Assembly (NCBI GenBank): GCA_963804595.1
Contig: CAWDQZ010000003.1
Location: 124,001 to 188,000 of the forward strand
Origin: DASUPK01 sp963804595
GTDB taxonomy: Bacteria; Actinomycetota; Thermoleophilia; Solirubrobacterales; 70-9
DNA length: 64,000 nucleotides
Direction of reading: 5' to 3'
The translations under genes and the position numbers were made by a program. The notes under the pieces are model-generated. The model was not told the DNA's origin and did not search any database. It worked only from the letters and a program-made list of their open reading frames with translations. The first letter of the stretch is position 1; every line of letters begins with the position of its first letter. This document shows, one piece after another, positions 31,184-38,616 of this stretch.

Positions 31184-31426
31184 ATGCTGATCGGCGCCGT
31201 CATCGCCTTCTGCCTCGTCTTGCTGGTGCTCGCCTTCCTGGCGCCGCGCCTCTCCCGCTACTTCCAGGAGGCGGGAGAGAAGCCCATGCAGGCCGGCCAG
31301 CGGGCCGGGAACAAGGCGCCGGGCAAGCTCGGCAAATGGCTTCAGAAACCGTTCTCGACGAGCCGCAAGGCGATGCAGAAGAGCGGCGCCAAGGGCCGAG
31401 AGGGCCGCTCCAAGACCCCGCTCTAG
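31184..31426 (+). CDS. Small single-pass membrane protein with basic tail
   Basis: An 80-residue protein. An N-terminal hydrophobic helix (GAVIAFCLVLLVLAFLAP) is followed by a strongly basic cytoplasmic tail with KAPGKLGKWLQKPF and repeated Lys/Arg/Ser. Proteins of this form appear conserved in this actinobacterial class but have no known role. It is divergent from the SOS operon, with its start about 90 nt from the LexA box, so a link to the damage response is possible but unproven. Confidence 0.65.
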   Translation: MLIGAVIAFCLVLLVLAFLAPRLSRYFQEAGEKPMQAGQRAGNKAPGKLGKWLQKPFSTSRKAMQKSGAKGREGRSKTPL

Positions 31427-31446
31427 CCCGGAGTAGCCTCCTGACC

Positions 31447-31647
31447 GTGCCGAAGCGGGAGCCGACAACCGAGGAGCTGAGGGCCCTCCAACACGAGCGG
31501 ACGACGGACGAGCATGAGGCCGTCGACACCTCGATGACGCACGAGGAGGCGCACCAACACCAGCGCCGAGCCGACAAATCCGCCTATCTCGAGCGCAAGC
31601 TGGCCGAGCGGGCCCGCTCGGAGCGGCGAGACGAAGACTCTGATTGA
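31447..31647 (+). CDS. Small charged hypothetical protein
   Basis: A 66-residue, very hydrophilic protein starting at GTG 31447 (MPKREPTTEELRALQ), rich in Glu, Arg and His and probably helical throughout. TAGCCT lies 7 nt before the start, with no ribosome binding site, in the leaderless pattern seen for other genes here. I do not recognise the family. It follows the small membrane protein gene by 20 nt. Confidence 0.55.
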   Translation: MPKREPTTEELRALQHERTTDEHEAVDTSMTHEEAHQHQRRADKSAYLERKLAERARSERRDEDSD

Positions 31648-31697
31648 CGAGAGCATCTCGCTGAGGCTGGAGGACGTAGTACTGGGATGATCCGCCC

Positions 31698-32210
31698 ATG
31701 AGCCCGCGCGCGATCGCCCTCCTCGCAGCACTCTCCCTGGTCGCTCTCGCGGGGTGCGGCTCCTCGGGTAAGGACAGCACCACGACCCCGGGCGGCGCCG
31801 ACCCGGCGACGGTTCAGGTGATCAAGAGCTGGGCCGACGACCTTCGCGCCGGAGACGTGGCCGCGGCGAGCAAGCGCTTCGCCCTCCCGAGCGTCGTGCA
31901 GAACGGGACCGTGCCGCTGCGCCTCACCAGCCGCAGCGCCGTCGAGGCGTTCAACAACTCCCTGCCCTGCGGGGCGAAGCTCACCAACGCGGTCTCCGTC
32001 GACAGGTTCACGATCGCCACCTTCGAGCTCACCGAGCGGCCCGGGCCGGGTGAGTGCGGCAAGGGCGTGGGGGAGACGGCCAAGACCGCCTTCGTCGTCC
32101 GCAAGGGCCTGATCACCCAATGGCGCCGGGTGGTCGATACCGGCGAGGGAGCACCCCTTCTCAGGGCCCGGTGGTCTGAGACCGGACCCGCTCGATCACC
32201 GCGTCGGTGA
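31698..32210 (+). CDS. Small lipoprotein, NTF2-like
   Basis: A 170-residue exported lipoprotein. The signal peptide is MSPRAIALLAALSLVALAGC with a lipobox LAGC and the lipidated Cys at residue 20, followed by a Ser/Thr/Gly linker. The mature part (VIKSWADDLRAGDVAAASKR) has the look of an NTF2/SnoaL-type fold in which short-chain proteins act in ligand binding; this is inference. Its 3' end overlaps the convergent dehydrogenase gene by 50 nt. Confidence 0.72.
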   Translation: MSPRAIALLAALSLVALAGCGSSGKDSTTTPGGADPATVQVIKSWADDLRAGDVAAASKRFALPSVVQNGTVPLRLTSRSAVEAFNNSLPCGAKLTNAVSVDRFTIATFELTERPGPGECGKGVGETAKTAFVVRKGLITQWRRVVDTGEGAPLLRARWSETGPARSPRR

Positions 32211-33237
32211 ATTCCGTCGTCCCGGCGTGGCCCTTCAGATCGGGCGTCCTGACGCCCGACGCGGCCGTCCGCATGACCGCGTCATACACCGTGGATGAGG
32301 CCCGCTCCGCGCCCTGGACGCCGGACTCGGCGGCATAGTGGAGCACGGCGGCGCCCGCGAGGATCATCGCCATCGGGTTCGCGATGTCCTTGCCCTGCAG
32401 CGCCGGGGCCGTTCCGTGCGGGGCCTCGCTCATCGCAACGCGCACCGCGAGTTCGTCATCCAGCGCGAGCAGGACCGATTCCGCCCCGGCGATCGAGCCA
32501 AAGAGCGGAAGGACGAAATCCGAGAGCAGATCCCCGTCGCGGTTGAGGCTGGGGATCACGAGGGGCGCGTCGGCGCGGCCGGTGAGCAGCCCGGCATAGG
32601 TGGCGTCGATCAGAAGCGGCTCGTACTCGACATCCGGATGGCGCTCAGCTGCCGCGTCCATCTCCTCCTTCAGCATCCCCTCGTAGACCGGGCTCACGGT
32701 CCACTTCGGCCCGCCGAAGACGCGGCCCTGGATCCCCTCGGCGGTCCGGAACGCGTACTCGGCGACCGCCCTGCAGACCGAGCGGTGGATGACCTCGATG
32801 CGCTGCGCCACCTCGTCCCCGTTCTCCGGCCGGCGGGACTCCTCCGCGCCGTAGGCGTCCTCGACCGCCATCCGGACCACCGAGATCGGGTGGTGAATGC
32901 CCGCCACCGGGCTGATCCCGGGGATCCGGCGGCCGGTCCGCACGATCGCCTTGCCGTCGATCGCCTCGCGGATCAGCCGGTTCGGGCTGCCCACGTCGTC
33001 GGCCCGCTCCGGAGTGATCGTCGCGGCCTTGATCCCGAACCCGGCCTCGGCCATCGCCTCCGCCGCCTCGATGCAGACCGCGTTGTTCGTCCGCCGGCGG
33101 TTCTCGAGTGAGAGGTCGAAGCGCTCCTGCTCCAGGTCAAGGCCGATCACCTCCGGGGCGAGGACCCGCAGCGCCTGCTCGAGCAGCTCCTGCCCCGTCT
33201 GATCTCCCTCGAGCACAACTATCCGCAGATCGCTCAC
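32161..33237 (-). CDS. Isocitrate/isopropylmalate dehydrogenase-family protein
   Basis: Beta-decarboxylating dehydrogenase of 358 residues, clearly related to LeuB and Icd. It has the substrate-Arg region KAIVRTGRRIPGI, a metal-binding end of the cofactor domain (SLNRDGDLLSDFVLPLFGSIAGAE), and EAPHGTAPALQGKDIANP as the NAD(P)-binding loop. The usual GDGIG near the N-terminus is replaced by GDQTG. A second, diverged copy beside the true leuB at 5.1 kb suggests a different substrate: isocitrate is the most likely, though homoisocitrate or tartrate cannot be excluded. It is transcribed convergent to the lipoprotein gene. Confidence 0.87.
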   Translation of the reverse strand: MSDLRIVVLEGDQTGQELLEQALRVLAPEVIGLDLEQERFDLSLENRRRTNNAVCIEAAEAMAEAGFGIKAATITPERADDVGSPNRLIREAIDGKAIVRTGRRIPGISPVAGIHHPISVVRMAVEDAYGAEESRRPENGDEVAQRIEVIHRSVCRAVAEYAFRTAEGIQGRVFGGPKWTVSPVYEGMLKEEMDAAAERHPDVEYEPLLIDATYAGLLTGRADAPLVIPSLNRDGDLLSDFVLPLFGSIAGAESVLLALDDELAVRVAMSEAPHGTAPALQGKDIANPMAMILAGAAVLHYAAESGVQGAERASSTVYDAVMRTAASGVRTPDLKGHAGTTEFTDAVIERVRSQTTGP

Positions 33238-33258
33238 CAGGTGCGAGGCTACTTACCC

Positions 33259-33579
33259 ATGGACGAGCAGTGCACCTGGTGTGGAGCGGACGTGCAGCCC
33301 GACGACGGGTTCCGTTCATATGAACGGGCGGGGGAGCGGCGAGCGGTCTTCTGCCGGCTTGAGCACCTCGTCCCGTGGTCGATCCGGGGCGCGCACTGGG
33401 AAGCGGGGGAGATGTCGGACCTCGACCACGAGGCGTCCACGTGCTCCCACTGCGGCGCCGAACTCGGCGACGCCCATGTCCTCCTGGTCCGGCACCGCGG
33501 GGAACACCGCGTCACGGACGCCTTCTGCGGGGTCGATCACATGACCGAGTGGGCGAAGGCCGGCGGGCGCTGGCAGTAG
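33259..33579 (+). CDS. Small double zinc-ribbon-like hypothetical protein
   Basis: A 106-residue protein with two similar halves, each starting with a CxxC pair (QCTWCGAD near residue 5 and TCSHCGAE near residue 62) and each followed by a Cys-x-(L/V)-(E/D)-H segment (FCRLEHLVPW and FCGVDHMTEW). The internal duplication and Cys/His spacing suggest two zinc-binding modules. No enzyme motif is visible. ATG at 33259 lies 22 nt from the start of the divergent dehydrogenase. Confidence 0.75.
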   Translation: MDEQCTWCGADVQPDDGFRSYERAGERRAVFCRLEHLVPWSIRGAHWEAGEMSDLDHEASTCSHCGAELGDAHVLLVRHRGEHRVTDAFCGVDHMTEWAKAGGRWQ

Positions 33580-33676
33580 CGCAGTTTGCGGCGATCCGGA
33601 AATGGCTCTGGAAAGCCGATTCCCGCAAAACGCGGGTTCGCCGACTGACGCCTCCCCAACTGCGCTTCCAGGCCAG

Positions 33677-33763
33677 TAGGGTGCTCGCCACTTGAACAGA
33701 GCAGGTTGACCTTCGGGTCAGTCAGGTTCAGTTCAAAGGAGGGGCCCGGGCAACCGGGCCCTT
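33677..33763 (+). ncRNA. Hairpin leader or small RNA upstream of the MFS gene
   Basis: After a TAGGGT -10-like box (33677-33682; no clear -35) comes an outer stem TTGAAC (33692-33697) / GTTCAA (33731-33736). It encloses TGACC-TTCG-GGTCA, capped by a UUCG tetraloop, and a GC terminator follows. It lies 60 nt before the MFS start, so it may be an attenuating leader; a free small RNA is the alternative. Not a family I recognise. The remaining 100 nt after the zinc-ribbon gene shows only minor hairpins. Confidence 0.5.
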
Positions 33764-33770
33764 CCGCTTT
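33742..33770 (+). terminator. Intrinsic terminator before the MFS gene
   Basis: GGGCCCGG-GCAA-CCGGGCCC (33742-33761), then TTCCGCTTT. The loop is a GNRA type. The T-run is imperfect. Confidence 0.7.
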
Positions 33771-33834
33771 CTCGGGGAGGAACGGCGAGCCGATGAGCCG
33801 GGCGAGCCAGAGCCGTCAGTAGGTTCAGAGGACC

Positions 33835-35097
33835 GTGCCCACTTCTCGCTCCATTCAGCGCACGTATCTGCTGCTGATGCTGGGGAACACCCTGGCCACC
33901 TCGCTGATCTGGGGGATCAACACCATCTTCCTGCTGGACGCCGGGCTCTCCAACCTGGAGGCGTTCGCGGCGAACGCCTTCTTCACCGGCGGCATGGTGA
34001 TCTTCGAGGTGCCGACGGGCATCGTCGCGGACACGATCGGGCGCCGCGTGTCGTACCTGCTCGGCACCCTGACGCTCTCGGGGGCGAGCCTGCTCTACGT
34101 CCTCCTCTGGCAGATCGAGGCTCCCTTCTGGCAGTGGGCACTCGTCTCGCTGCTGCTCGGGCTGGGCTTCACGTTCTTCTCGGGCGCCGTCGAGGCCTGG
34201 CTGGTCGACGCCCTGACGGCGACGGGCTACAAGGGCCGGCTCGAGACCGTCTTCGGACGCGGCCAGATCGTCACCGGCGCCGGGATGCTCGGCGGGTCGG
34301 TCGCCGGCGGGGTGATCGCGCAAGAGGTCAGCCTCGGAACGCCCTTCGTCCTCCGCGGGGTGATCCTGATCGTGATGTTCGTCGTCGCCTTCCGCCTGAT
34401 GCACGACGTCGGCTTCACCCCCGAGAAGGGTGGCCGGCCACTGGCCGATATGAGAAAGATCGCGGCGAATTCGATCGACTACGGATGGCGCGTCCCAGCG
34501 GTCAAGTGGCTGATGGTCGAGGCGCTCTTCACCGGCGGTGTCGGCATCTACGCTTTCTACGCCCTCCAGCCCTACCTGCTGGAGCTCTATGGCGATCCGC
34601 ACGCGTACACGGTCGCCGGTCTCGCTGCGGCGATCGTCGCCGGAGCGCAGATCCTCGGTGGGGCGGCGGCACCTAGGATCCGCGCCACGTTCCATCGCCG
34701 GACCACCGCCCTGCTGCTCACCGCAGGCCTCAGCGTGATCACACTCGCCCTGATCGGAGCGATCCAGAACTTCTGGGCCGTGATCGGTCTGACGACGGTC
34801 TGGGGACTGCTGTTCGCCGCGACCATGCCGATCCGCCAGACCTACATCAACGGGATGATCCCGTCGCAGCAGCGGGCGACGATCCTCTCCTTCGACTCGA
34901 TGATGTCGTCGACCGGCGGCGTCTGGACGCAGCCGATCCTTGGGCGGGTCGCCGACTCGTCGGGCTACGCGGCGTCCTACCTGGTCTCCGCCGGGATCTC
35001 GGTGCTCGCGCTGCCCTTCATCGCGCTCTCGCGAAATCAGAAGGCACCGGCGGACACCCTCGAGCTCACCGAGGCTCCGGCCCCCCAGCCGGCCTGA
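33835..35097 (+). CDS. MFS transporter
   Basis: Major facilitator superfamily permease of 420 residues with about 12 membrane helices. The loop between helices 2 and 3 carries the superfamily signature in the form GIVADTIGRRVSYLLG. No substrate is apparent; the overall pattern resembles drug or small-metabolite exporters. GTG at 33835 is chosen with TAGGTT 9 nt upstream and no usable ribosome binding site. It is bracketed by two hairpin RNAs with terminators (33.7 and 35.2 kb), so its transcription unit is well isolated and could be attenuator-controlled. Confidence 0.9.
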   Translation: MPTSRSIQRTYLLLMLGNTLATSLIWGINTIFLLDAGLSNLEAFAANAFFTGGMVIFEVPTGIVADTIGRRVSYLLGTLTLSGASLLYVLLWQIEAPFWQWALVSLLLGLGFTFFSGAVEAWLVDALTATGYKGRLETVFGRGQIVTGAGMLGGSVAGGVIAQEVSLGTPFVLRGVILIVMFVVAFRLMHDVGFTPEKGGRPLADMRKIAANSIDYGWRVPAVKWLMVEALFTGGVGIYAFYALQPYLLELYGDPHAYTVAGLAAAIVAGAQILGGAAAPRIRATFHRRTTALLLTAGLSVITLALIGAIQNFWAVIGLTTVWGLLFAATMPIRQTYINGMIPSQQRATILSFDSMMSSTGGVWTQPILGRVADSSGYAASYLVSAGISVLALPFIALSRNQKAPADTLELTEAPAPQPA

Positions 35098-35144
35098 CAC
35101 CGGCAATCCGCCCGCAAGTTGCGGATACGTTCGTTCACGGGACC

Positions 35145-35174
35145 TTGACATCCGCGCTTCTCGCGGCGTAGGGT
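35145..35174 (+). promoter_or_regulatory. Promoter of the small RNA at 35.2 kb
   Basis: TTGACA (35145-35150), 18-nt spacer, TAGGGT (35169-35174). It has a consensus -35 and the TAGGGT -10 repeated elsewhere in this window. Confidence 0.72.
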
Positions 35175-35180
35175 GTCTAG

Positions 35181-35237
35181 CAATGGAGCACGGGAAACCG
35201 TGTTCTTAGAAAGGGCCCGAGAAATCGGGCCCTTTCG
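35181..35237 (+). ncRNA. Putative small RNA of about 57 nt with two GAAA-capped hairpins
   Basis: Directly after a strong promoter: hairpin CACGG-GAAA-CCGTG (35189-35202), a short linker, then the terminator hairpin with a GAAA loop. It stands between the convergent MFS and hydrolase genes with no reading frame, so it appears to be a free-standing small RNA. No known family is recognised. Confidence 0.6.
35210..35237 (+). terminator. Intrinsic terminator of the small RNA
   Basis: AAAGGGCCCGA-GAAA-TCGGGCCCTTT, an 11-bp perfect stem with T-rich end. The A-rich left flank lets it serve the convergent hydrolase gene too. Confidence 0.85.
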
Positions 35238-35257
35238 CTAGCGCCGACCAGGCCGCC

Positions 35258-36325
35258 CTATTTCGGAGCCGCGGCCTTGCCGCCGCGACTTGCGCTGGGC
35301 GGCCGCTTGTCGGCGCGATCTGATGCCGATGGGGTGTTCCGCCTCGCCGGGCGCAGCGGTCCGCGCGGCGGCGCCGCCCACGACAGGATCAGTGGCGCCA
35401 CGGCGTTCGGCCGCTCGACGTTCGGGGAATGGCCCGCCCCCGGAATCAGATGCGTCTGCACGCCGGGAACGTTCTGGCGGTAGCGCTCGATTGCCGCCGG
35501 GGCGTCGTAGATCTGATCCTCCGCGCCGAAGATCACCATGGTCGGTACGCCGGCGGTGGCGAGTCGCTGGTCGAGCGGCGCCTCCGCGACGAAGTCCTCC
35601 TCGGCATCCCGGGTGTCCTTGTAGGCGGTGTAGGTCATCGCCCGCAGGTCGTCGACGGGCTGGTCGGGATTGTCGAAGCCGCTCGCGATGTCGTAGCCCG
35701 GAGCGAAGGCGTCGTCGTACTGATCGAGGATCGCCGACTTCGGTGCGACGTGCAGCAGGCGGTCGGAGGCCTGCCCGATGATCGGCCAGTAGCTGATGCG
35801 CTGCGCGAAGCCCTCTTTGTCGAAGCCGTCGTCAGCCGCCTGATCGATGATCACCACGCGAGTGGCGAGCTGCGGGCTTCGCTGGGCGAGCGCCGTGACG
35901 ACGCTTCCTCCGAGCGAGTGGCCGACCACCGTCGCGTTGACGACGCCGAGCTTCGCGAGAGCCTCGGCAACGGCCGTGGCCTGATCGTCGATCGAGTAGC
36001 CGCCGCCGGGCTTGTCGGAGCCACCGTGCCCGAGTAGGTCGACCCGGATGACGCGGTGGTCGCGCTCCAGCAGCGGAGCCAGGTCATCCCACCAGTTCAT
36101 CGAGCACGTGTAGCAGTGGACCAGCACGATCGGCGTGCCGCGCGGATTGCCCTGCTCGAGCACCTGCAGCCTCCCGTTCGAGGTGTCGACCAGCCGCGCC
36201 CCGGGGTCACGCAGGTATGCGTTTCTGGTCGCGTTCGACACAACGATCGCGTTGAGGACCAGGAGGACGATGAGCCCTGCGATCACGCCCAGGGTGATCT
36301 TCAGCCAGCGCGGCACCGGCGACAT
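35258..36325 (-). CDS. Membrane-anchored alpha/beta hydrolase
   Basis: A 355-residue protein. One N-terminal membrane helix (ITLGVIAGLIVLLVLNAIVV) is followed by an alpha/beta hydrolase domain. The oxyanion/strand segment is TPIVLVHCYTCSMNWWDDL, the nucleophile elbow VVGHSLGGSVVTAL near residue 135, the acidic residue in IFGAEDQIYD, and the catalytic His in GAGHSPNVERPN. A Pro/Arg-rich tail of about 35 residues ends the protein. It is likely exported and tethered on the outer face. Its stop is 21 nt from the small-RNA terminator; the substrate is unknown. Confidence 0.87.
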   Translation of the reverse strand: MSPVPRWLKITLGVIAGLIVLLVLNAIVVSNATRNAYLRDPGARLVDTSNGRLQVLEQGNPRGTPIVLVHCYTCSMNWWDDLAPLLERDHRVIRVDLLGHGGSDKPGGGYSIDDQATAVAEALAKLGVVNATVVGHSLGGSVVTALAQRSPQLATRVVIIDQAADDGFDKEGFAQRISYWPIIGQASDRLLHVAPKSAILDQYDDAFAPGYDIASGFDNPDQPVDDLRAMTYTAYKDTRDAEEDFVAEAPLDQRLATAGVPTMVIFGAEDQIYDAPAAIERYRQNVPGVQTHLIPGAGHSPNVERPNAVAPLILSWAAPPRGPLRPARRNTPSASDRADKRPPSASRGGKAAAPK

Positions 36326-36916
36326 CTAACTGTCGGGTTCGGTGTCTTCCCGGGGCCCGATGCCGAGCTCGTCGGCCCGCTCCGAGAGCGCCTCGATGAC
36401 CACCGCGATGTGCTCGTCCTGTTCGACGCCCAGTTCCTCGGCTCCCCGCTGGATGTCCTCGCGGTTGACGGCGGCGGCAAAGGAGGGCGTCTTCAGCTTC
36501 TTCTTCACCGATTTCGGCTTCATGCCCTCGATTCCCGTGGGGCGGACGAGCGCGCACGCGGCGACGAAGCCGGAGAGCTCGTCGACCGCGTAGAGCGTCT
36601 TTGCCATCCGCGTCTCTCTCGGGACGCCCATGAAGTCGGCGTGGCCGGCGACGGCGTCGATCACCTCCTGCGGGTAACCGCCCTGCTCGAGTTCCTCGAT
36701 CGCGTAGCGCGGATGACCGGTATCGAGGTCCGGGTAGCGCTCGTAGTCGAGGTCGTGGACCAGCCCCGTGACGGCGTACATCTCTTCGTCCTCGTCCCAC
36801 TTGCGGGCGTAGGCGCGCATGGCCGCTTCGACGCCGAGCAGGTGCTTGCGCAGCGAGTCCGACTCGACCCACTCGGTGACCAGCTGCCATGCATCGTCTC
36901 GTGAGACCTCCGTCAC
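36326..36916 (-). CDS. HD-domain phosphohydrolase-like protein
   Basis: A 196-residue soluble protein with the metal-binding HD pattern: His in LRKHLLGVEAAM, the HD pair in GLVHDLDYERYPD near residue 55, His in DAVAGHADFMG, and Asp in LYAVDELSGF. Members of this group cleave nucleotide or other phosphate esters; the substrate is not predictable. Its stop is adjacent to the start of the hydrolase downstream, so the two form one unit. GTG at 36916 has TAGAGT 10 nt upstream, on the same bases that give murA its -10 on the other strand. Confidence 0.85.
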   Translation of the reverse strand: MTEVSRDDAWQLVTEWVESDSLRKHLLGVEAAMRAYARKWDEDEEMYAVTGLVHDLDYERYPDLDTGHPRYAIEELEQGGYPQEVIDAVAGHADFMGVPRETRMAKTLYAVDELSGFVAACALVRPTGIEGMKPKSVKKKLKTPSFAAAVNREDIQRGAEELGVEQDEHIAVVIEALSERADELGIGPREDTEPDS

Positions 36917-36924
36917 GGGGCTGG

Positions 36925-36935
36925 TTACTCTAGGC
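36925..36935. promoter_or_regulatory. Overlapping divergent -10 elements for murA and the HD gene
   Basis: TACTCT (36926-36931, plus strand) is 8 nt before the murA ATG, and TAGAGT on the minus strand (36927-36932) is 10 nt before the HD-gene GTG. Both starts lie within 24 nt, so the -35 regions must lie inside the opposite gene. -35 matches are weak. Confidence 0.45.
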
Positions 36936-36939
36936 GCCC

Positions 36940-38241
36940 ATGGAGAAATTCATCATCCAGGGCGGCGTGCCCCTCTCCGGAGAGATCGTTCCGGCGGGCA
37001 ACAAGAACGCCGCTCTCCCGATCCTGGCCGCGTGCCTGCTCACCGAGGAGGAGCTCGTGGTGCGCAACGTGCCGGACATCCGCGACGTGCGGTCCATGCT
37101 CGGACTGCTGGAGCGACTCGGTGTCAAGGTCGCCTGGTTAACCGAGAACGAGGTCCGCCTGCGGGCCGACAGCATCTCGGGGACGGAGGTCGACGAGGAG
37201 CTCGCCAACCTGATCCGCGCCTCGTTCCTCGTCGCCGGGCCCCTGCTAGCCCGCTTCGGCGAGGTGCGAATGCCGCCCCCCGGCGGCGACACGATCGGCA
37301 GGCGCCGCCTGGACGCACACCTCGACGCCTTCCGCGATCTGGGCGCCAAGGTTGCCGGGGACGTCTGGATCGAGCTCTCGGGGCCGCCCGACGGCCTAAA
37401 GCCGACCCGGATCTTCATGGACGAGCCCTCCGTGATGGGAACGGAGAACGCGCTGCTCGCCGCGGCGCTCACCGAGGGCCCGACGACGATCGCGAACGCT
37501 GCTTCGGAGCCGCACGTCCAGGACCTCGCTCGGCTGCTCTCCAAGATGGGCGCGCAGGTGGATGGAATCGGGTCGAATGTGATGACGGTCCACGGCCGGA
37601 AGAAGCTCAGCGGTGCCGAGCACGAGATCTGCCCAGACCACATCGAGATCGCGAGCTTCATGGCCCTGGCCGCGGCCACCAGCGGTGAGCTGCGGATTCG
37701 GGGCGTGGTCGGAGAGGACCTGGAGGGAATCCGCCGCCACTTCCGCCGGGTCGGCCTCCAGACGATGGTGGAGGGGCAGGACCTGCTGGTGCCTCCCGAG
37801 CAGAAGCTGACCATCAAGGGCGACCACGGCGGGATGACGCCCCAGATCGACGACGGCCCCTGGCCGGCGTTTCCGGCGGATCTCACCTCGATCGCCCTCG
37901 CCCTGGCGACCCAGGCGGACGGCACGATCTTGATCCACGAGAAGATGTTCGAGAACCGCTTGTTCTTCGTCGACAAGCTGGTGGCGATGGGCGCTCGGAT
38001 CACTGTCTGCGACCCGCACAGGGCGATCGTCAGCGGTCCGAGCCGTCTTCACGGCGCCCGGCTGGAGAGCCCGGACATCCGGGCGGGCATGGCCATGCTC
38101 ATCGCGGCGCTCGCCGCGGACGGCACCTCGGAGATCGGCAACGTCGCCCAGATCGACCGGGGCTATGAGCGGATCGACACCCGCCTGCGTGATCTCGGCG
38201 CCCGAATCGAACGGGTCGCCTCAGAGCGCGTCGCGGCCTAG
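36940..38241 (+). CDS. murA: UDP-N-acetylglucosamine 1-carboxyvinyltransferase
   Basis: First committed step of peptidoglycan synthesis: transfers enolpyruvate from PEP to UDP-GlcNAc. It begins with GNKNAALPILAACLL, the Lys of the active site at NKN, and keeps the family loop MPPPGGDTIGRRRLDAH. The residue at 117 is Asp (codon 37288-37290) where most bacteria have the fosfomycin-reactive Cys; the same change occurs in Mycobacterium tuberculosis MurA and makes it insensitive. Length is 433 residues, normal. The -10-like TACTCT 8 nt upstream and no ribosome binding site suggest leaderless translation. Confidence 0.95.
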   Translation: MEKFIIQGGVPLSGEIVPAGNKNAALPILAACLLTEEELVVRNVPDIRDVRSMLGLLERLGVKVAWLTENEVRLRADSISGTEVDEELANLIRASFLVAGPLLARFGEVRMPPPGGDTIGRRRLDAHLDAFRDLGAKVAGDVWIELSGPPDGLKPTRIFMDEPSVMGTENALLAAALTEGPTTIANAASEPHVQDLARLLSKMGAQVDGIGSNVMTVHGRKKLSGAEHEICPDHIEIASFMALAAATSGELRIRGVVGEDLEGIRRHFRRVGLQTMVEGQDLLVPPEQKLTIKGDHGGMTPQIDDGPWPAFPADLTSIALALATQADGTILIHEKMFENRLFFVDKLVAMGARITVCDPHRAIVSGPSRLHGARLESPDIRAGMAMLIAALAADGTSEIGNVAQIDRGYERIDTRLRDLGARIERVASERVAA

Positions 38242-38248
38242 CCGGCGC

Positions 38249-38536
38249 TCAGACGCTGTACGCGTTGTGGAGCTCGGTGAACCTGGGCTGCGGCGGCCCG
38301 TCCGGCGCGTCGTCGCCGAGGGTCTCAGCGATTCCCGGGCCGAGCCGCGACTCTGCGAACGCCCCGAACGCCTCGGGGGACTCCCAGATGTCCAGGATCT
38401 TCAGGGTCTCGCCATCAAAACGAGCCGTGTGGGCGATCAGCCCGTCGGGCGGGTCGCCCTTGGGATCGAGCGCCGCGTCAACGGCGTCGTACTGGTCAGG
38501 GGTCACCGGCATCTCCATCTCCATGAAAACAGCCAA
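38249..38536 (-). CDS. Small dimeric alpha/beta-barrel-like hypothetical protein
   Basis: A 95-residue protein read from TTG at 38536, chosen because AGGAGAAG lies about 9 nt upstream; ATG codons four and six residues later are alternatives. The segments MPVTPDQYDAVDAAL, LIAHTARFDGETLKILDIWE and FGAFAESRLGPGIAE fit the ferredoxin-like fold of antibiotic-biosynthesis-monooxygenase-type proteins. No active-site residues are evident. It is convergent with murA, only 7 nt between stops. Function unknown. Confidence 0.68.
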   Translation of the reverse strand: MAVFMEMEMPVTPDQYDAVDAALDPKGDPPDGLIAHTARFDGETLKILDIWESPEAFGAFAESRLGPGIAETLGDDAPDGPPQPRFTELHNAYSV

Positions 38537-38616
38537 TTGCTCTTCTCCTCGAGTCGAGTGGTGGGACTCCGATCCTATGCGCACGAACCTTGCACCCTGT
38601 TAAAGGCGAGAAAGCG

